This document shows positions 38,088-50,919 of a stretch of DNA of 64,000 nt, piece by piece. A program made the position numbers and the translations under genes. A model generated the notes under the pieces. The model was not told where the DNA came from and made no database searches. It saw only the letters and a program-made list of their open reading frames with translations. Position 1 is the first letter of the stretch; every line of letters begins with the position of its first letter. Source of the stretch: Lagopus muta (lineage: Eukaryota > Chordata > Aves > Galliformes > Phasianidae); assembly GCF_023343835.1 (NCBI RefSeq), contig NC_064439.1:29427933-29491932 (forward strand). The letters are read 5' to 3'.

Positions 38088-40040
38088 AGCTAATAAAGAG
38101 TCCTCAGAAAAATGTTAGCTGCTGGCATTCCTGAGTTTATGCCTAGATTTGGCACAGTAAGACAGCAATGATATCAGTAAGTGTAGCAAACTGCTGAAAT
38201 TCAGTATTGTTAGTCTGAGTGTTTGGGATTCATGGTTTACATATATACTCTCCTCAATCATTGCCTGGTAAATGAATGCATTGATCTATGTTTGCCTTCT
38301 TTGGGTGGAGGAGGTAACAATTTATTCAGTACTTATTCAATACTTTAAAGGATATAGCTGTATTTTAATAGAAGGGGAGAAGTAAGAGAAGGTACAAACA
38401 TGACCTCTAGCACAGGAATGAAGTGGAAGAAAGAGAATAAAGGGTTCACCTAACAAAGCGTGGAAGAAACTGCACAATCTTGTGGTTTCAGTTACATCCT
38501 TTGACGTGTCTCACACTAGCTACTAGTAACTGGATGTGAGAAGGAAATCTTCATGCTTCTTATATATTTTAAATTTGTACTTGCTTTCTTAGGCATGCAA
38601 AGAGAGTTTGTGTTGACTCGTGTACCTGTTTCTTATCAGTGGAATTACATGCAGCACTGCAGTGACACTTTACAGCTCAGGGCTTTTCCAGTGCATGTCG
38701 TGTTCTCACTGTACATCATGACAGTTTGTCAAAAAATGGATCTTCTTGGATGCAGAGTAATTTTAAATGTGTATACAGTCAGCCCACTCAGCATACTATA
38801 AAAACTGATTGTATTTTTAGAAGGACTCATTGCAGCTTATGGCAGAATTAAAACTGGATTTCAGAATCTCTGAGAAGCAAAAAACAAAAAACAACTTTCC
38901 ACTTGATTACAAAGCAAAATTTCCTTGATGTGAAAGTCATTAAAGCGACCTGCTGTGAATCAGCAGTTAAAGGGCATAAAAGATAGCTTATAGGAAATCA
39001 GATGTAATGCAAGGGAAAAAACAAACCAATTAAACCAATTGCCAGTTTGTTCTGTGCTCAGGTCTCATGTGAGAAATGTGAATCAAAAAGCAACTGGGAG
39101 GCTGCTTTGCACAGCTTATGCAGTTGTCAGAATATCTATCATGTGGCTTAGGCATTTCTTCAACTACTTCGTTGAGCTATGACAAGAGAGACTTTGGTGC
39201 AGCCCTCTAGACGTTTTGCTCCAAATCAAAGTTGGTTCCTTCTGAAGGGGAACTATGCTTCTACAGCAAAACAAGTCTCTCCAGGCACATAACTTTCTGC
39301 TGAAATTCCAGCTACTGATTCATGCCACCCAGTTCTCTCTTTTCTGTCCAAACATGGAACTATATTTCTACAACTTCACAGTTAAAAAGAAAAAAGGCCT
39401 TCCTGAGCAAGATTTCCATGTTCACTCAGAATTCCTCATGCTAATAATATTAAACTAGTTGGTTTTCATGTCTTCAAGCCAATCAGATTTTGTTTTACAA
39501 AAATCTGGAGATTGTGAGTCTGTCTGGATAGCCCTTGTTTAAATTCTAAAGATATTCAGAATCTGTCTCTGGATGCAAGTACAGGAACCTCATGGAACTT
39601 GGAGATTTATAGTGGAGCTAAAAATGTCCCTTTGATACAGGAAGCAAAAACTAGTTAGAATAAATTTAGGAGGAAGGGTTACATCTGTAATGATACTGTA
39701 GTATGATACCAATCTGCTGTTAGATATCTTTAGGCTTTTAAATTATAGAAATCCCCTTTTTAATTCTTAACCTCTTTAATTCTGTCTGAGGCCTTAAATG
39801 ATTAAAGATGGCTTAACTCATTTTAATCTCCTTTATGGTCTATCTTCAAAATCACGATCTCAAGGAAAAAAAATTATATAAATGTTACTACTTGCAATTG
39901 AGACCTACTGCATTTGAATTTCATATTGGATTTGACCTGCTCCAATTTTTTTTTTTTTTTATACTTCTCCAGATCATCCAAAGGGAAATTCATATGTGCT
40001 AATACAACAAATAAATATAGTGCCAGAGAAGGATTTTTAA

Positions 40041-40169
40041 CATGATATTCAAGACCTGCCTGGATGCTTCCCTGTGCAACCTACTGTGGGGAACTTGCTT
40101 TAGCAGGGGGTTGGAATCAAGGATCCCAGAGCTCCCCTCTATCACCTATGATTCTGTGATTCTGTGAGA
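40041..40169 (+). mobile_element. CR1 LINE 3' fragment
   Basis: CR1 words CAAGACCTGCCTGGATGC, TTTAGCAGGGGGTTGGA and the terminal ATGATTCTGTGATTCTGTGA identify a short plus-oriented copy. Confidence 0.9.
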
Positions 40170-40829
40170 TGCTTATTCTCTCTACAGTTTGGAATAAAGT
40201 CAGTTGACTATTCTAAATTTAAAACATCTGTGTGCGTCTCATAATCTGAAGTTCTCTGAAATACCAAGCATAATCTAAAATACAGCCTGTTATACATGTT
40301 AAGGATTTACCATCTAAGTCCTATGCACAAAGTAACTCCCTTCAAGAAGAGTGTTACATTATTTGACCTGTTAAATGGCTGAGTATCTCTTACAGAATCT
40401 GAGCCAATATCAGTTTTCACAGCAGCATTAATCAGAAATAATTGCATCAAAGCCAACACATGCTTCCTCTTATTTAGAATCAAATGAATTTTGGTGCTCA
40501 ACATTGAAATTGTTGTAAATATGTTTGTTTGTCACATTCTGTAAACTAAAATCTTTGTTGTTTGTATAGTTGGATGAGTGTCCTTTCAGCTGCACCAGTG
40601 ATGAGAAAATTTAGAAAATGCTTCCATTACAGTTGAACACAGTATGCAGCTATACAACTGAACTCCATTGAATGAAATGAAGTATTTCTTAGAATTCCCT
40701 TATTACATTCATATATTATAGTAATTTACTTTGATTTTAAGATTTCCAATCCTCTTTTTATATCTAAAGAAGGACCAGTCTTTTTTTGTTAGCAGGTCTC
40801 TTGGATTCCAGCTTTGCGTTTTCAAGGCT

Positions 40830-40857
40830 GTTAATGTAGGGACCAGCCTACATTAAC
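40830..40857. repeat. Perfect 11-bp inverted repeat with 6-base loop
   Basis: GTTAATGTAGG, loop GACCAG, CCTACATTAAC. It lies 34 bp before the (AAAAT)14 array. Confidence 0.92.
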
Positions 40858-40891
40858 AAAAGCCTTTTCTGCATTCTACAGAGTAGGCAGC

Positions 40892-40961
40892 AAAATAAAA
40901 TAAAATAAAATAAAATAAAATAAAATAAAATAAAATAAAATAAAATAAAATAAAATAAAAT
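40892..40961. repeat. (AAAAT)14 perfect pentanucleotide microsatellite
   Basis: Fourteen uninterrupted AAAAT units are followed by a degenerate A/T tail to about 40,985. The minus strand gives an FYFIL-type spurious reading frame. Confidence 0.97.
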
Positions 40962-42320
40962 AATAAAAAAATAAAATAAAAAAAGAGGTAATAAAATGAA
41001 GTTGAATTTTTTGTTTCCTGAGGCCCAGGTTTCTCCTCTCTTATTCCACTCCCCACCCTGAAAAGAAGCAGACGTGATGCAGTTGTATTTTTTACGCTAC
41101 AGAGAAGCTTAAAACACTGTGAGACTGTGGAATGTATCCTCTTTTCCTTTACAAAGTGTGAGAAAGTGGTTGTTGCACTGAAGTATGCTATGTTGGATAT
41201 AGAAGAATCACCTGTTTCTCTGCACCATCAAATACTCTTACTACTGTGCTGGGAAAATGAGTTGTTTGTGATAAGCAAACAGGAGATATTGTGACACTTC
41301 ATGTTATTCCTGAGCAGACTCCAAACTGAGCTTCCATCCCTCTCTCTAGCTCTGAAGCTACTGTTCTTCTTTTACTTCTTTTTACTTCTCTTATTGTTCT
41401 TTTACAGACCTAAAGGTGAATCTCAGCTAGAGAGTTCTGAAATGGATTTCTGAGTCATTTTTATTTTGCTCTCTATCTTCCTTTGATAAGGGCCTTTTGC
41501 ACTTTTTACATTAATACAATGAAAAATGCTGTCCTACAGAACCATCTACTCAGGTTCCACGCTTGTTACGAATTTCTTTAATCTGTATGAAACTCCGTAG
41601 CCCATTTAGGCAGTAGTTCAGTCTTGATACATTGTGGCTGTAACTGCAGCAAAAATGCCTGCAAAAGTGGCAGATGCTGGGGACAGATAAATCCCATGTT
41701 TCTTGCTGCTGATGAAAGAGAGAATTAAGCTGAGGAGGAAAAATCATTGATAAAGAGCCCAGCATGAAATACTGAAACAAAAGGGCTTGTGGGACCTCAG
41801 AAAGGGAGCACTTTCCCTGAGCAGAGATGTCTTTCTATCAAATTCACTTGCTGTGACAGTAATCTGCTCTTTATGAACTCGAACAATCTCTTTAGCAATT
41901 AGTGATATATATTGATAAATATTAATATGTATTGATAATGTATTTAGTAATTATTGACATAATACTTATATCAGGGCATAGAGAATACTCAAAAGCCCTA
42001 TCAGATGGTAGATAAGTGCAGAAAAGTCTTATGAAATGGACAAGCTTTCTTAGCTAATCAGGTAATTTTGATGAAGTGAGAACTTAAATCACAGTGAAGA
42101 AGTTTCTTATGTTGGAATGGAATGGGAGACTCCCCTATGGATGTAGAATAAGGTAATTGAATTGAAGATTATTTTATACTACGTAAATTCGCAAACAATT
42201 TCATATAATTTCTACATGTTTTTATGGCAAGACTTGAACCCTGGACAGCCTACGTAGAGTAATACAGAGGTTTGTTTTACAGCTAAAAATACCACTTGAA
42301 TATTCCCTAAGAGCTTTGTC

Positions 42321-42360
42321 TGGACAACATGGTATCCATGTGGGCAACATGGTATCCATC
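42321..42360. repeat. 20-bp tandem duplication
   Basis: TGGACAACATGGTATCCATG is followed by a second copy that differs at two positions. Confidence 0.9.
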
Positions 42361-42570
42361 TACTGAATACATAGATTGGTGGGAGGTAAAATTCTTTCAC
42401 ACTTGTCTAGGTACATCAGATGTTGCCAGTCAGCATTAATGGTTGCATCTCAAATATATGCCTAAGTGCTGGGCTTTACAGCACTGTGTAACTTACAAAT
42501 GATTTTACAAGAATACTTTATATATATATTATGCTGCATATATTCTGTTACTGATGGCATCTTCCTTTTT

Positions 42571-42572
42571 CC

Positions 42573-42606
<34 letters not shown>

Positions 42607-42609
42607 TGA
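42571..42609. repeat. Poly-T run followed by (TG)n
   Basis: A long T-run passes directly into about eight TG units. It is simple sequence downstream of TMEM196, possibly inside an extended 3' UTR. Confidence 0.9.
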
Positions 42610-43602
42610 CTGTAAGTAGGTCTCACAGTAGAGTTTGAGGTCAGTTAAAGTTGCTGCTTTAACATATTCATTGCTTTAACAGACTCCTAAGGTGGTTAAC
42701 AGGTGTTCAGAAATGCCAGTATGTCCTGCCCATAGTAATACCTTGCTTTAACATTTGTTTTTGTCCTTTTTTTTGAGCTTGCTTTGTTTCTTTAAGAACC
42801 TTCCAATGAGTTGTGCAGTACTGCAAGCCTGATGGTAAGGCCTTGCTGACCATTCTAGCAAGGAAAAAATCTCAAAAATAAATGTTTTGGATTTCATTTT
42901 ATTTGTCATCTTTTATGAACAAATTAAGAAATATACTTCATTCACAAATTGGAAATATTTACAATTTCTTTACAACAAGGCATTGTTGAGGTTTTGATTT
43001 ATGGCATTCTTAGAGCATTCTGTCTTTCAAAACAAAGACATTGGCGTTGTTTTCAGCACACTGTTCATTTACACTCTGCATGTGAAATGGGAGCATTTTG
43101 GAAGAGTAATTTGCACTCTCTTTTTGATACAATCTACTGGGCAAACAGGCTGGATGCATTTGCAGTGTGAAAAGGAGGCTTGTGCAGATGCGTTGCTGGT
43201 ACCATGCCACATGATCTGAAGCCACCATATTACACCAGATGCTGCTGACTGCAGAGGACAAAAAAAATTCTCCAGAGCCATCCTTCCTCTGCCCTTTTCC
43301 ATTCTCTTCAGGAATCGTGTGGTTGGGTTAGGTGTGGTATAGTTACATTATTTTTTTCTGGTTTTTGAGTCTTCATAAGAAGAGTCTTGAGAAGTCTATT
43401 TCAAATACTATCTCAATTCTGAACAGTTTTTCAGACGAAGAGTATCCAGGAAGTGAATAAATACTGTATATCCGCAAAATGTTTAGGAGATAAATTTTGA
43501 ACATGTTTCTAAAAGGGAAATGTAACTGTGCTGTTCTGCAGTTGTGACACTTGAGTCATAAAAGCTAAGATAATTCCATTTTCTCAATTTCTGGAAGTCA
43601 TT

Positions 43603-43608
43603 TTTATT
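43603..43608 (-). promoter_or_regulatory. Candidate TMEM196 polyadenylation signal
   Basis: The first AATAAA on the minus strand lies 54 bases past the TMEM196 stop codon. There is no obvious GU-rich element right after it, and more hexamers occur further on (for example near 42,900). The 3' UTR may therefore extend well beyond this site. Confidence 0.35.
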
Positions 43609-43661
43609 TTCCTGAAGAAAATTCTAAAACCATTTCATTCCACGGAACTTTAAAAAATCTC

Positions 43662-43724
43662 TTAGTATACGCTTCCATTATAAATCAGATGTGGGCCACC
43701 ATTGCTTAGGTTGTCTGTCATTTC
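43662..43724 (-). CDS. TMEM196: TMEM196 coding exon 4 and stop
   Basis: The acceptor TTCTTATTGCAG precedes GAA at 43724. Twenty codons read [20 protein letters not shown] and end at TAA (43664-43662). This matches the short C-terminal piece of mammalian TMEM196 (DN-SNGGP-LI-NG) and differs mainly in the last residues, which end SVY here. It is far below the size threshold of an ORF scan and was located by homology and splice site. Confidence 0.93.
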   Translation of the reverse strand, partial: EMTDNLSNGGPHLIYNGSVY

Positions 43725-46700
43725 CTGCAATAAGAAAAGAAGAGATTGATACAAATTACAATTAGCTCATGGTGTTTGGAATTTAGTTCGCTACGGTTGG
43801 AATAAATACTTTAATTCTGAATGCCAAACATTCTGAAAAACTACATTTTTTATTTAGCTTTGTAAATTTTACTTTAAAGGAAAAATAATCTTCATATGTA
43901 AATTAAATACATTGGAAAGCTTCTTGACTCGTTGATACTGATTGAGTTGTACATTACTCTCAGACCATGTAAAAAGCACTGATGGCATCCCTGCAAGTTT
44001 TGTGACATTGTCCTTTGAAAGTGCATCAACTCAAACTTGTGCAGTGATCTACAAAGGAACAAAACAGTAATCAAGATTTCATTCAAACCTGTTTCCTGTG
44101 CTGACATACTGCAAACAGATACCTTTAGATACCAGCTGGGATAGACATTTTGTCATGTAAATCTACATCCAAAGAAGATCCAAAGGGCATTGATGCCTGG
44201 GAGAAGACAACTTGTCTTGGGATAGGACTGATTTTGATTTTCCCTTAATTTGCCAGGCTACAATTTTAGCAATTCAGCAGTTGCTCTTCAAGTGGCAGTT
44301 GAGTCATCCCAAAGAAAGGTGACCTGTTCATGAGACAGAATCCTAAGGCACCTAAGCCAGGATTTGTTTGGAGTTAGATTTTCTAACTTTCAAACTGTGG
44401 TTCAAACCATACCTACTTAGCAGCTGTCTAAGCCCTCAGATGACTATATTCATTAAGCACTATTCTAACCTTCAAGGCTGCTAATCTTCATGGAATTTAT
44501 GCCCAGAAATGCCTGATTTTGAGCAGTCCTAAGCCTGTTTCACAACAAATTGAATTAGGATGCGGAAATAAATTGACCTTTTGCTTACATCCAGTGACAG
44601 ATCCCAGAGAACATCCAACAGTGCAAATGAGTGCACATAAATATATAGTTTGGGCTATTCTTTTTAAACTTAGATAAGGTAGAGGTACCACTGTTATGCT
44701 AGTTTTAAAATATTTGCTTGAGAACCAGTAGCTTTTCTCAGCATGGAAATATTGAAATTCACCTCTTATACTTCTTAGGTATAGTTGGAGGAAATGTTGA
44801 AGAAAATAGTTGTATTTTTTGCCCTTCTATGGAAGTTTCTGTTAAGAAAATAAAGCAAGAATCACTGGGCTAAAAAAAAGAAAAGGGGAAGGATAGGAGG
44901 AAAACCCCTGATTCTATTGTATAGTAGCTGGTAAATTTGGTAAAGATAAAGCAATTATGGTTTTTATTCCCAATTGGCCCCTTTCTTTTTCTCCTTTTAA
45001 TCCACTTATTGCATTTATATATAGTATGGGAAGCACAGACCAGAACTCAAAGTTTCACATAAAGCTACAATTTAAAATAGATTACAAAGCGTAATTGTTC
45101 CCTTTATGTTTTCTGAAAGAAGAGACATACTATTCTCTACATAGTAAACTTAGGGCCATGAAATCAAGTGAACAAAACAATCAATAGTTTTAAGCTTCAA
45201 ATAAGAGAAGGCGTATAAACTTTCCAAATTTTGAGCATTTTCTATCACCCAGATCTCAGTTTGGATACTGATGCTAGGTATTTTTATGTGGTACCTTATT
45301 CTCCTTAAAAACTGAAGAAACATCTAGAAAACATTGTTTTCTAGATTCCTGTCTTGAGGCTACCTGCTCAGAAACAAGGCAGTACAGCTGTCAGCTTGTA
45401 GGTGCCTGAAACCTTTGCCTGTTATAAACTGAAGTTATTGGTCAGCTGGGAAAGCGAGGAAACACCAGTGTCATTTAATATTAACTATCAGCCACAAGTA
45501 AAAAGTAATGCTCTGTCAGAAGGCTACCCAAGAGTGAGTGGCAAAATGTATGTTTCCTTTTGTCAGTTTTACCACTTGAATTCTTTGTAGACATTAGCTA
45601 TTCAGATATCAGCAGAACTTCAGAAAAAATTCAGAACCATTTATTTTCCCCAATATTTCTATCCTCAAAAATAAAAGTACTAATAAATTAAAAGATGTTG
45701 CTGAATTTAAGAAATGAAGGAGCACACAGATTAGAAGCAAAGTGAATCAATGGTGGCAGCATCCAAATAAGAGCATTTGGATGTCTGTAACTAGGGTGAA
45801 TATTTTAAATACTCAACTTACTTCCAGATTGTAGCATTCACCACGTAGAATTATGTCACCACTTGGAAGCACCATTCCTGACCCAGAGTGACATCACAGC
45901 ATCAGCCAACTTTGATTAGCTAAAACTGTGACTTCCTCTTAGAGAAGTCACTTCCTGAGGTGACATAACAACGTGGTAGCTCCCTAGTGGTCAGCGTACC
46001 TTGGAGGTAACTCTGGTGTCGGGGGAATCACCGGGCAGCTGGGCAGGTCGGTTATTTCAATACCCCTCAATCTCTAATATAAATATAACAATTATACAAT
46101 AAATATAGCACAAACAAAAATACACATGCAGTACATGTCCACATTACTGTATATCAGTATAAATATACAAAAAAGTTTTATATATAAAACACTAAAACTG
46201 TTTTTTAAATTAAAGCCTAATTTAATATGACTTTTTAAGTTGTTTTCATTCTTTTCTAAGAGCATGCCTTGAGCTAATGTACTCAGACCTGCCAGCAGCA
46301 GGCAGTCTGCAGTCTGTAGGTCTGAGAAGTCCCAGATCACATCAACTATACATGCATAATTGATTCTACACACATGCAGTGAGTCCACCACTGGTGGAGC
46401 TCATTTCACATTCGCTGAGCATGTGCAAAAAAGTTGCTCTGCTCATGCATCATGGTCCTTCACCCAAGGTAAGTGGGCATCTGGCAGTCCTCACAGCTAC
46501 TTGTCTAAAACCTCAGTAGATCAACAGGCAAGCAAATGGGGCAGAGAACTACTGCTGTACGTAGTCACCTCCAGCCCAAATTGATAGGGTTAGCAGTTGC
46601 TTGCTTTCTGAAAGACGTTTTGCCAAGACATTTCTTTTGTCTATACCTTTCTCTTTTTGTCTCAGATGGGCTCCATCTTTGTCCTTAATGAGGTAAGAGC

Positions 46701-49700
46701 TTCCTTGAAAGGCAGGATCTAGCCTACTGTCTGCAAGACCATGATAATATTTGCCTATTTAGCTTATCAGAATTACGCTCCATTTTAAAATGAGGAGAAA
46801 TGTATTTCTTCCCTAGATTTTATGTTGTCTTGTTTTATGTTGCTGCTGTAGCCTATACTAAATAATTTTAAAAATTTGTTTCAAACATTTTTTAAGGTGA
46901 ATTAATCTGAATTTCTGCTTGGATTCTCATTGCAGATAAAAAAATAAAAAATCTAATAGTGACAAGTAATGTTTACTTAATGAACAATTAGTTGCTATAT
47001 TGTGATCAGGGGATCTGAGAACATTCTAAACTCTGAATGAATTAATCCTCTCACTAGTATTCAGAGATCTCAGTAGTTGAACGTAACTGTAATGTGAACT
47101 GGCATGTGGCAGCTTAGATAGGCAGTCCACATGACTGCTGTTCATTTCTCTAGTCATTTCTCAAATGAAAGTCATTCAGTACTAACCTAAAACATGAAGA
47201 AGAGGATGTCAGTAAACATCTTACTTCTTGAAAATGAATCAGATCCCTAATTTCAATTGCTTATTTCAAGAATTACATTAAATTTATTTATTTATTTTTG
47301 TCCTTTTATACTCAACTTTACACTGTGGTAAGCTTCCTTTGAGCAGAGAAATGCAATAAACACTTGGTGCTGCCGCAAATCAGACCAGTTTGATTTAGGT
47401 GTCTAAATATGCCCTTAGGTACATAGTTTTAGTCTTCTAGGTTTGTGAGCTACGGCTTTTGTGTTTAAATGACCTACATTATAAGCTGAGTACTTGGGAG
47501 AGGAAGAAATTTATTAAACCTGGAAGCATGCAATGATGTGGTTACAGAAAGCATTCCGTGCTTTTTCACAGTACAGTACATGATAATCCATATTAATAAG
47601 GCTTCCAATTATTTATGATGTGCTATATTTAGCAGCTGAGCCCCTGGATAGCTATACAATGGAATTGTGTTGAAAATGGATGTAGTTCATTGAAATGGAT
47701 GTACTGCAAATATACAGTACCTAAAAATAGCTCCATATAATGCAACGTAATAAAGCGTACACAGAATGGCAGCGTTTCATTTCCCAGAAGCTCCCTCTCA
47801 TATAAAACTAAAAATTGAATACACTTATTGCCAATTATATACATTAACACATATAGTAGTTTTTAAGGGAAGCAGAACAAATAAAGAAAAACACACAACT
47901 CACTTTTTCTGCCATTTCATGGGAGTGATGCAATGAATGTTCTCTTTCTGAGAACATTCGCCTTTGTTCATAGCTGGCTAGCCGACAAGTGAGCCATGAA
48001 GAAAGGGTGCAACCACCAATTCCAATGCATGCAAGAGACATGGAGGCAAGATGCAAAGAATAGAGAGCAGACGACTTCTTTGTGAGAGCACGAAGAAATT
48101 GAAAATTTAAAATTCCTCCGATTAGTCCACAGATGCAACAGGCAGAAAAAAGTATCATCTGTCAGGAAAGACGAGAGGTTATGTCACAGTAACATTTCTC
48201 AGAGACAGGTTCATTCATATAAGAAATGAGACGGGCTCAGACCCTCACTAAGATTCAGTTTGTAACTCCCACAACTCCCACAGAACTCCAAGGGAGTACA
48301 GTACTATTATGTGCAGCAGTTAAGACTGATATTGCATATAAGGTAAAGTTTGGTAGACTAAGTTGCCCATGCTAAAAAAATAATAAATGAAATGACTACT
48401 AGGATACAAATCTTCTGATTTCCAGTCATTCATTCAGGACAGGAATGTAACAGAATACATCATAATTCTCTATTGTGCAGTTTCTCATTCACAAGTGAAT
48501 GCCTCATGTATTTGTGCAATTCTCTCTTGTTTGTATAACAACTGTCTGTGCCTCTTTGATTCTAATTTGTTCAGTCTAACACCAACTTGCAGATATTCTA
48601 CAGTTTTTTTGTGGGGGCACCAGATGTGTTTAATGTGACTGTGCTGGACAAGGAAGCAACAGAAATTTAAACATTTAGGCATCTCTACTGAAGTACAGAG
48701 TGGACTACATTTTGTATTTTTTTTTTTTAATGTGGTTAAAACGCTTTTGGGAAGTGAAACAGGCTGCAATTATGGAAACATATTTAAAGACCTCATTACT
48801 ATAATCACAAAGATGCCATATCTGGTTCAGGATTCTTTCAGCCACAAATAACTTGAGGTCAAACGACCTTATTATGGGCCTATTGCTAAATGATTGCCTT
48901 ATTCACGTCCCCAGATGTTGATCTAGATGGGCCTTTGATATGTCTCAGTATGATTTTATATACCTACTTATTTAATATTAAATGAACAGTTTAATGGAGC
49001 TTTGCAAACTGCTTCTGTGCTCAACTGAGATGAGAATTTTGTCAGGGAGGTAACAATCAGACTCTATTATGCAGTCCACTAGGAAGTGACTCCTGCTTGA
49101 GACCACCAGAACAGACAGCCTTGGGGAAATGAGTGTGGTCAACATGTTTTAAAAAAATGACATTGTAATTGGAACAGACTTTGGAGTAATTGGTATTCAC
49201 TGGTATTCAAAAATAGTAAGAGAGAGAGATTGATTCCCCTCACACTCTTGTTTTACAAGACTTCCACGTTTGCACAGCAGGACATCAAAACTGACTGAGA
49301 ATTAAAGCCAGACATTATCACTTATAATAGGGTTGGGTCTTTAACATAAAGACAAAAGGTGTGCAGTGACAAAAGGCCTGTTTCAATCTTTACCGAAGAA
49401 GAAATGAAAATTCAATAATTCAATCCAATGTTCAATCCCCTTTCTTGATCTGTCATAGGTTTCTGTCAAGAATTTTTCCATCCACACAGGGAGAATTAGG
49501 GATGTATAGCTTAAATAGGCATGACATAAATATGCCATTTCAGAACTGCTTTGTATTGCTTGATGAACCCAAGGTACTGATTGCTTTCTTTGGACTGCTG
49601 CCTTGCAATGTTTACTGATTTTTTACCAGAAACACTTGGAAACAGTAAATCTCAAGTAGAAAGTTCAAGTTAGATAAGTATGACTTTCAAATACTTGTGT

Positions 49701-50888
49701 GTTATATATGTACTGGAAAAACTTACGATAAGTCCGGATTTTTTTTTGGCACATAATATTCCACATATGCCACAAAGCAGAAACTGAAAAGAAAAAAAGA
49801 AAAAAAAAAAACACAATTATTTCATCATTAAGGTCTCAAATTTATATCTTTGTGTGTTGCTATAGTGGTGACCACAACAGCAGGTTAGGCAATGATCATA
49901 GTTGTCAGCATTTTCATTACAAACCTTATATTTCAGGAAGATATATCTCAGCTTTAAGCACATTTATCCAAGTAGAAACTAGATTGAGAAGGCAGATTGA
50001 AGATGAACATAAAAATATAAAAATAGAAAATAAAAAAAAGCTTCATAAGGTAGTGATTGCTGATCCAAATCCTACTTCATCTACTTTCAAATCTACCTAA
50101 TGCCCTAATCCTGAGGTGTGAACTACTGAGGGATCGTGTATGGATTCTTGTCCTCAAGACAGTGGAACTCTGGACAAGAGTACAGGTCAGTCAACTTGGC
50201 AGGTGCAAATGTAAATACTGAGGACATCTGTTAATGTGATTACAATGAATGTGCTGTAGAAATTGTTTCAGATTTTAGATAGTCCTTGCTGTGGGAAATA
50301 GCATGAAGGTATCTGTTCTTTTTCATGCATTTCCCTTTTACAAACAGATCTGACAGTTACAACATCAAGCATTAGGCAAAATTTGATTAACAAAACCAAA
50401 GATACCCCCACACCAGCTGATCATTATGAATAAATTTTGATGTTTTTTAATGACCTCTGCTGAAGACCAGTAACATTCTCTAATGTCTCTTTCTCCTCCT
50501 GTAGAAAAGTTTCAGAATAGTCCCGGAAGGCATAGTCATGGCAGAAACACCACTAATTGCATGAAAGCAAGAAGAACTTCTCTAGGTGTTTGTAATTCTG
50601 TCAAAAGATTCCTTCAATACCTCATAAATTCCGTGGTTAAGAAGTCCATACTACATATTTTCAATAAAACTAACCCTATGTCTTTACCAGAAGTAGTTTT
50701 GTAGTTTTAAGACTGGATTTTTCCAAATCCTTTTTACTCTGAGGTTGTATTTCTAGCAAAAAGCTTCAGTTGACCTTGTCTGAACAGGCCTGGCTATTGC
50801 ATAAGCAGTTAAAAAAATAAATAAAAATTCTTTCTATACAGCATATATATGTATGTATGTGTATATATGTATACATATGTGTATATGT

Positions 50889-50919
<31 letters not shown>

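Larger units (their letters stand above)
32746..40040. other. Intergenic, about 7.3 kb
   Basis: Holds the GC-rich CRE patch and the 89-bp-period direct repeat near 35 kb. The rest is AT-rich sequence with short homopolymers. Several 60-150 codon open frames have no recognisable family features. Confidence 0.7.
40170..43602. other. Intergenic or TMEM196 3' UTR/downstream region
   Basis: Includes the 11-bp dyad, the (AAAAT)14 array, a 20-bp duplication and the poly-T/TG tract. Part of the right-hand side may belong to a long TMEM196 3' UTR. No further coding exon was found. Confidence 0.65.

Noticed and set aside
40853-41056. Minus-strand open frame with FYFIL repeats
   Set aside because: It is a translation of the (AAAAT)n microsatellite.
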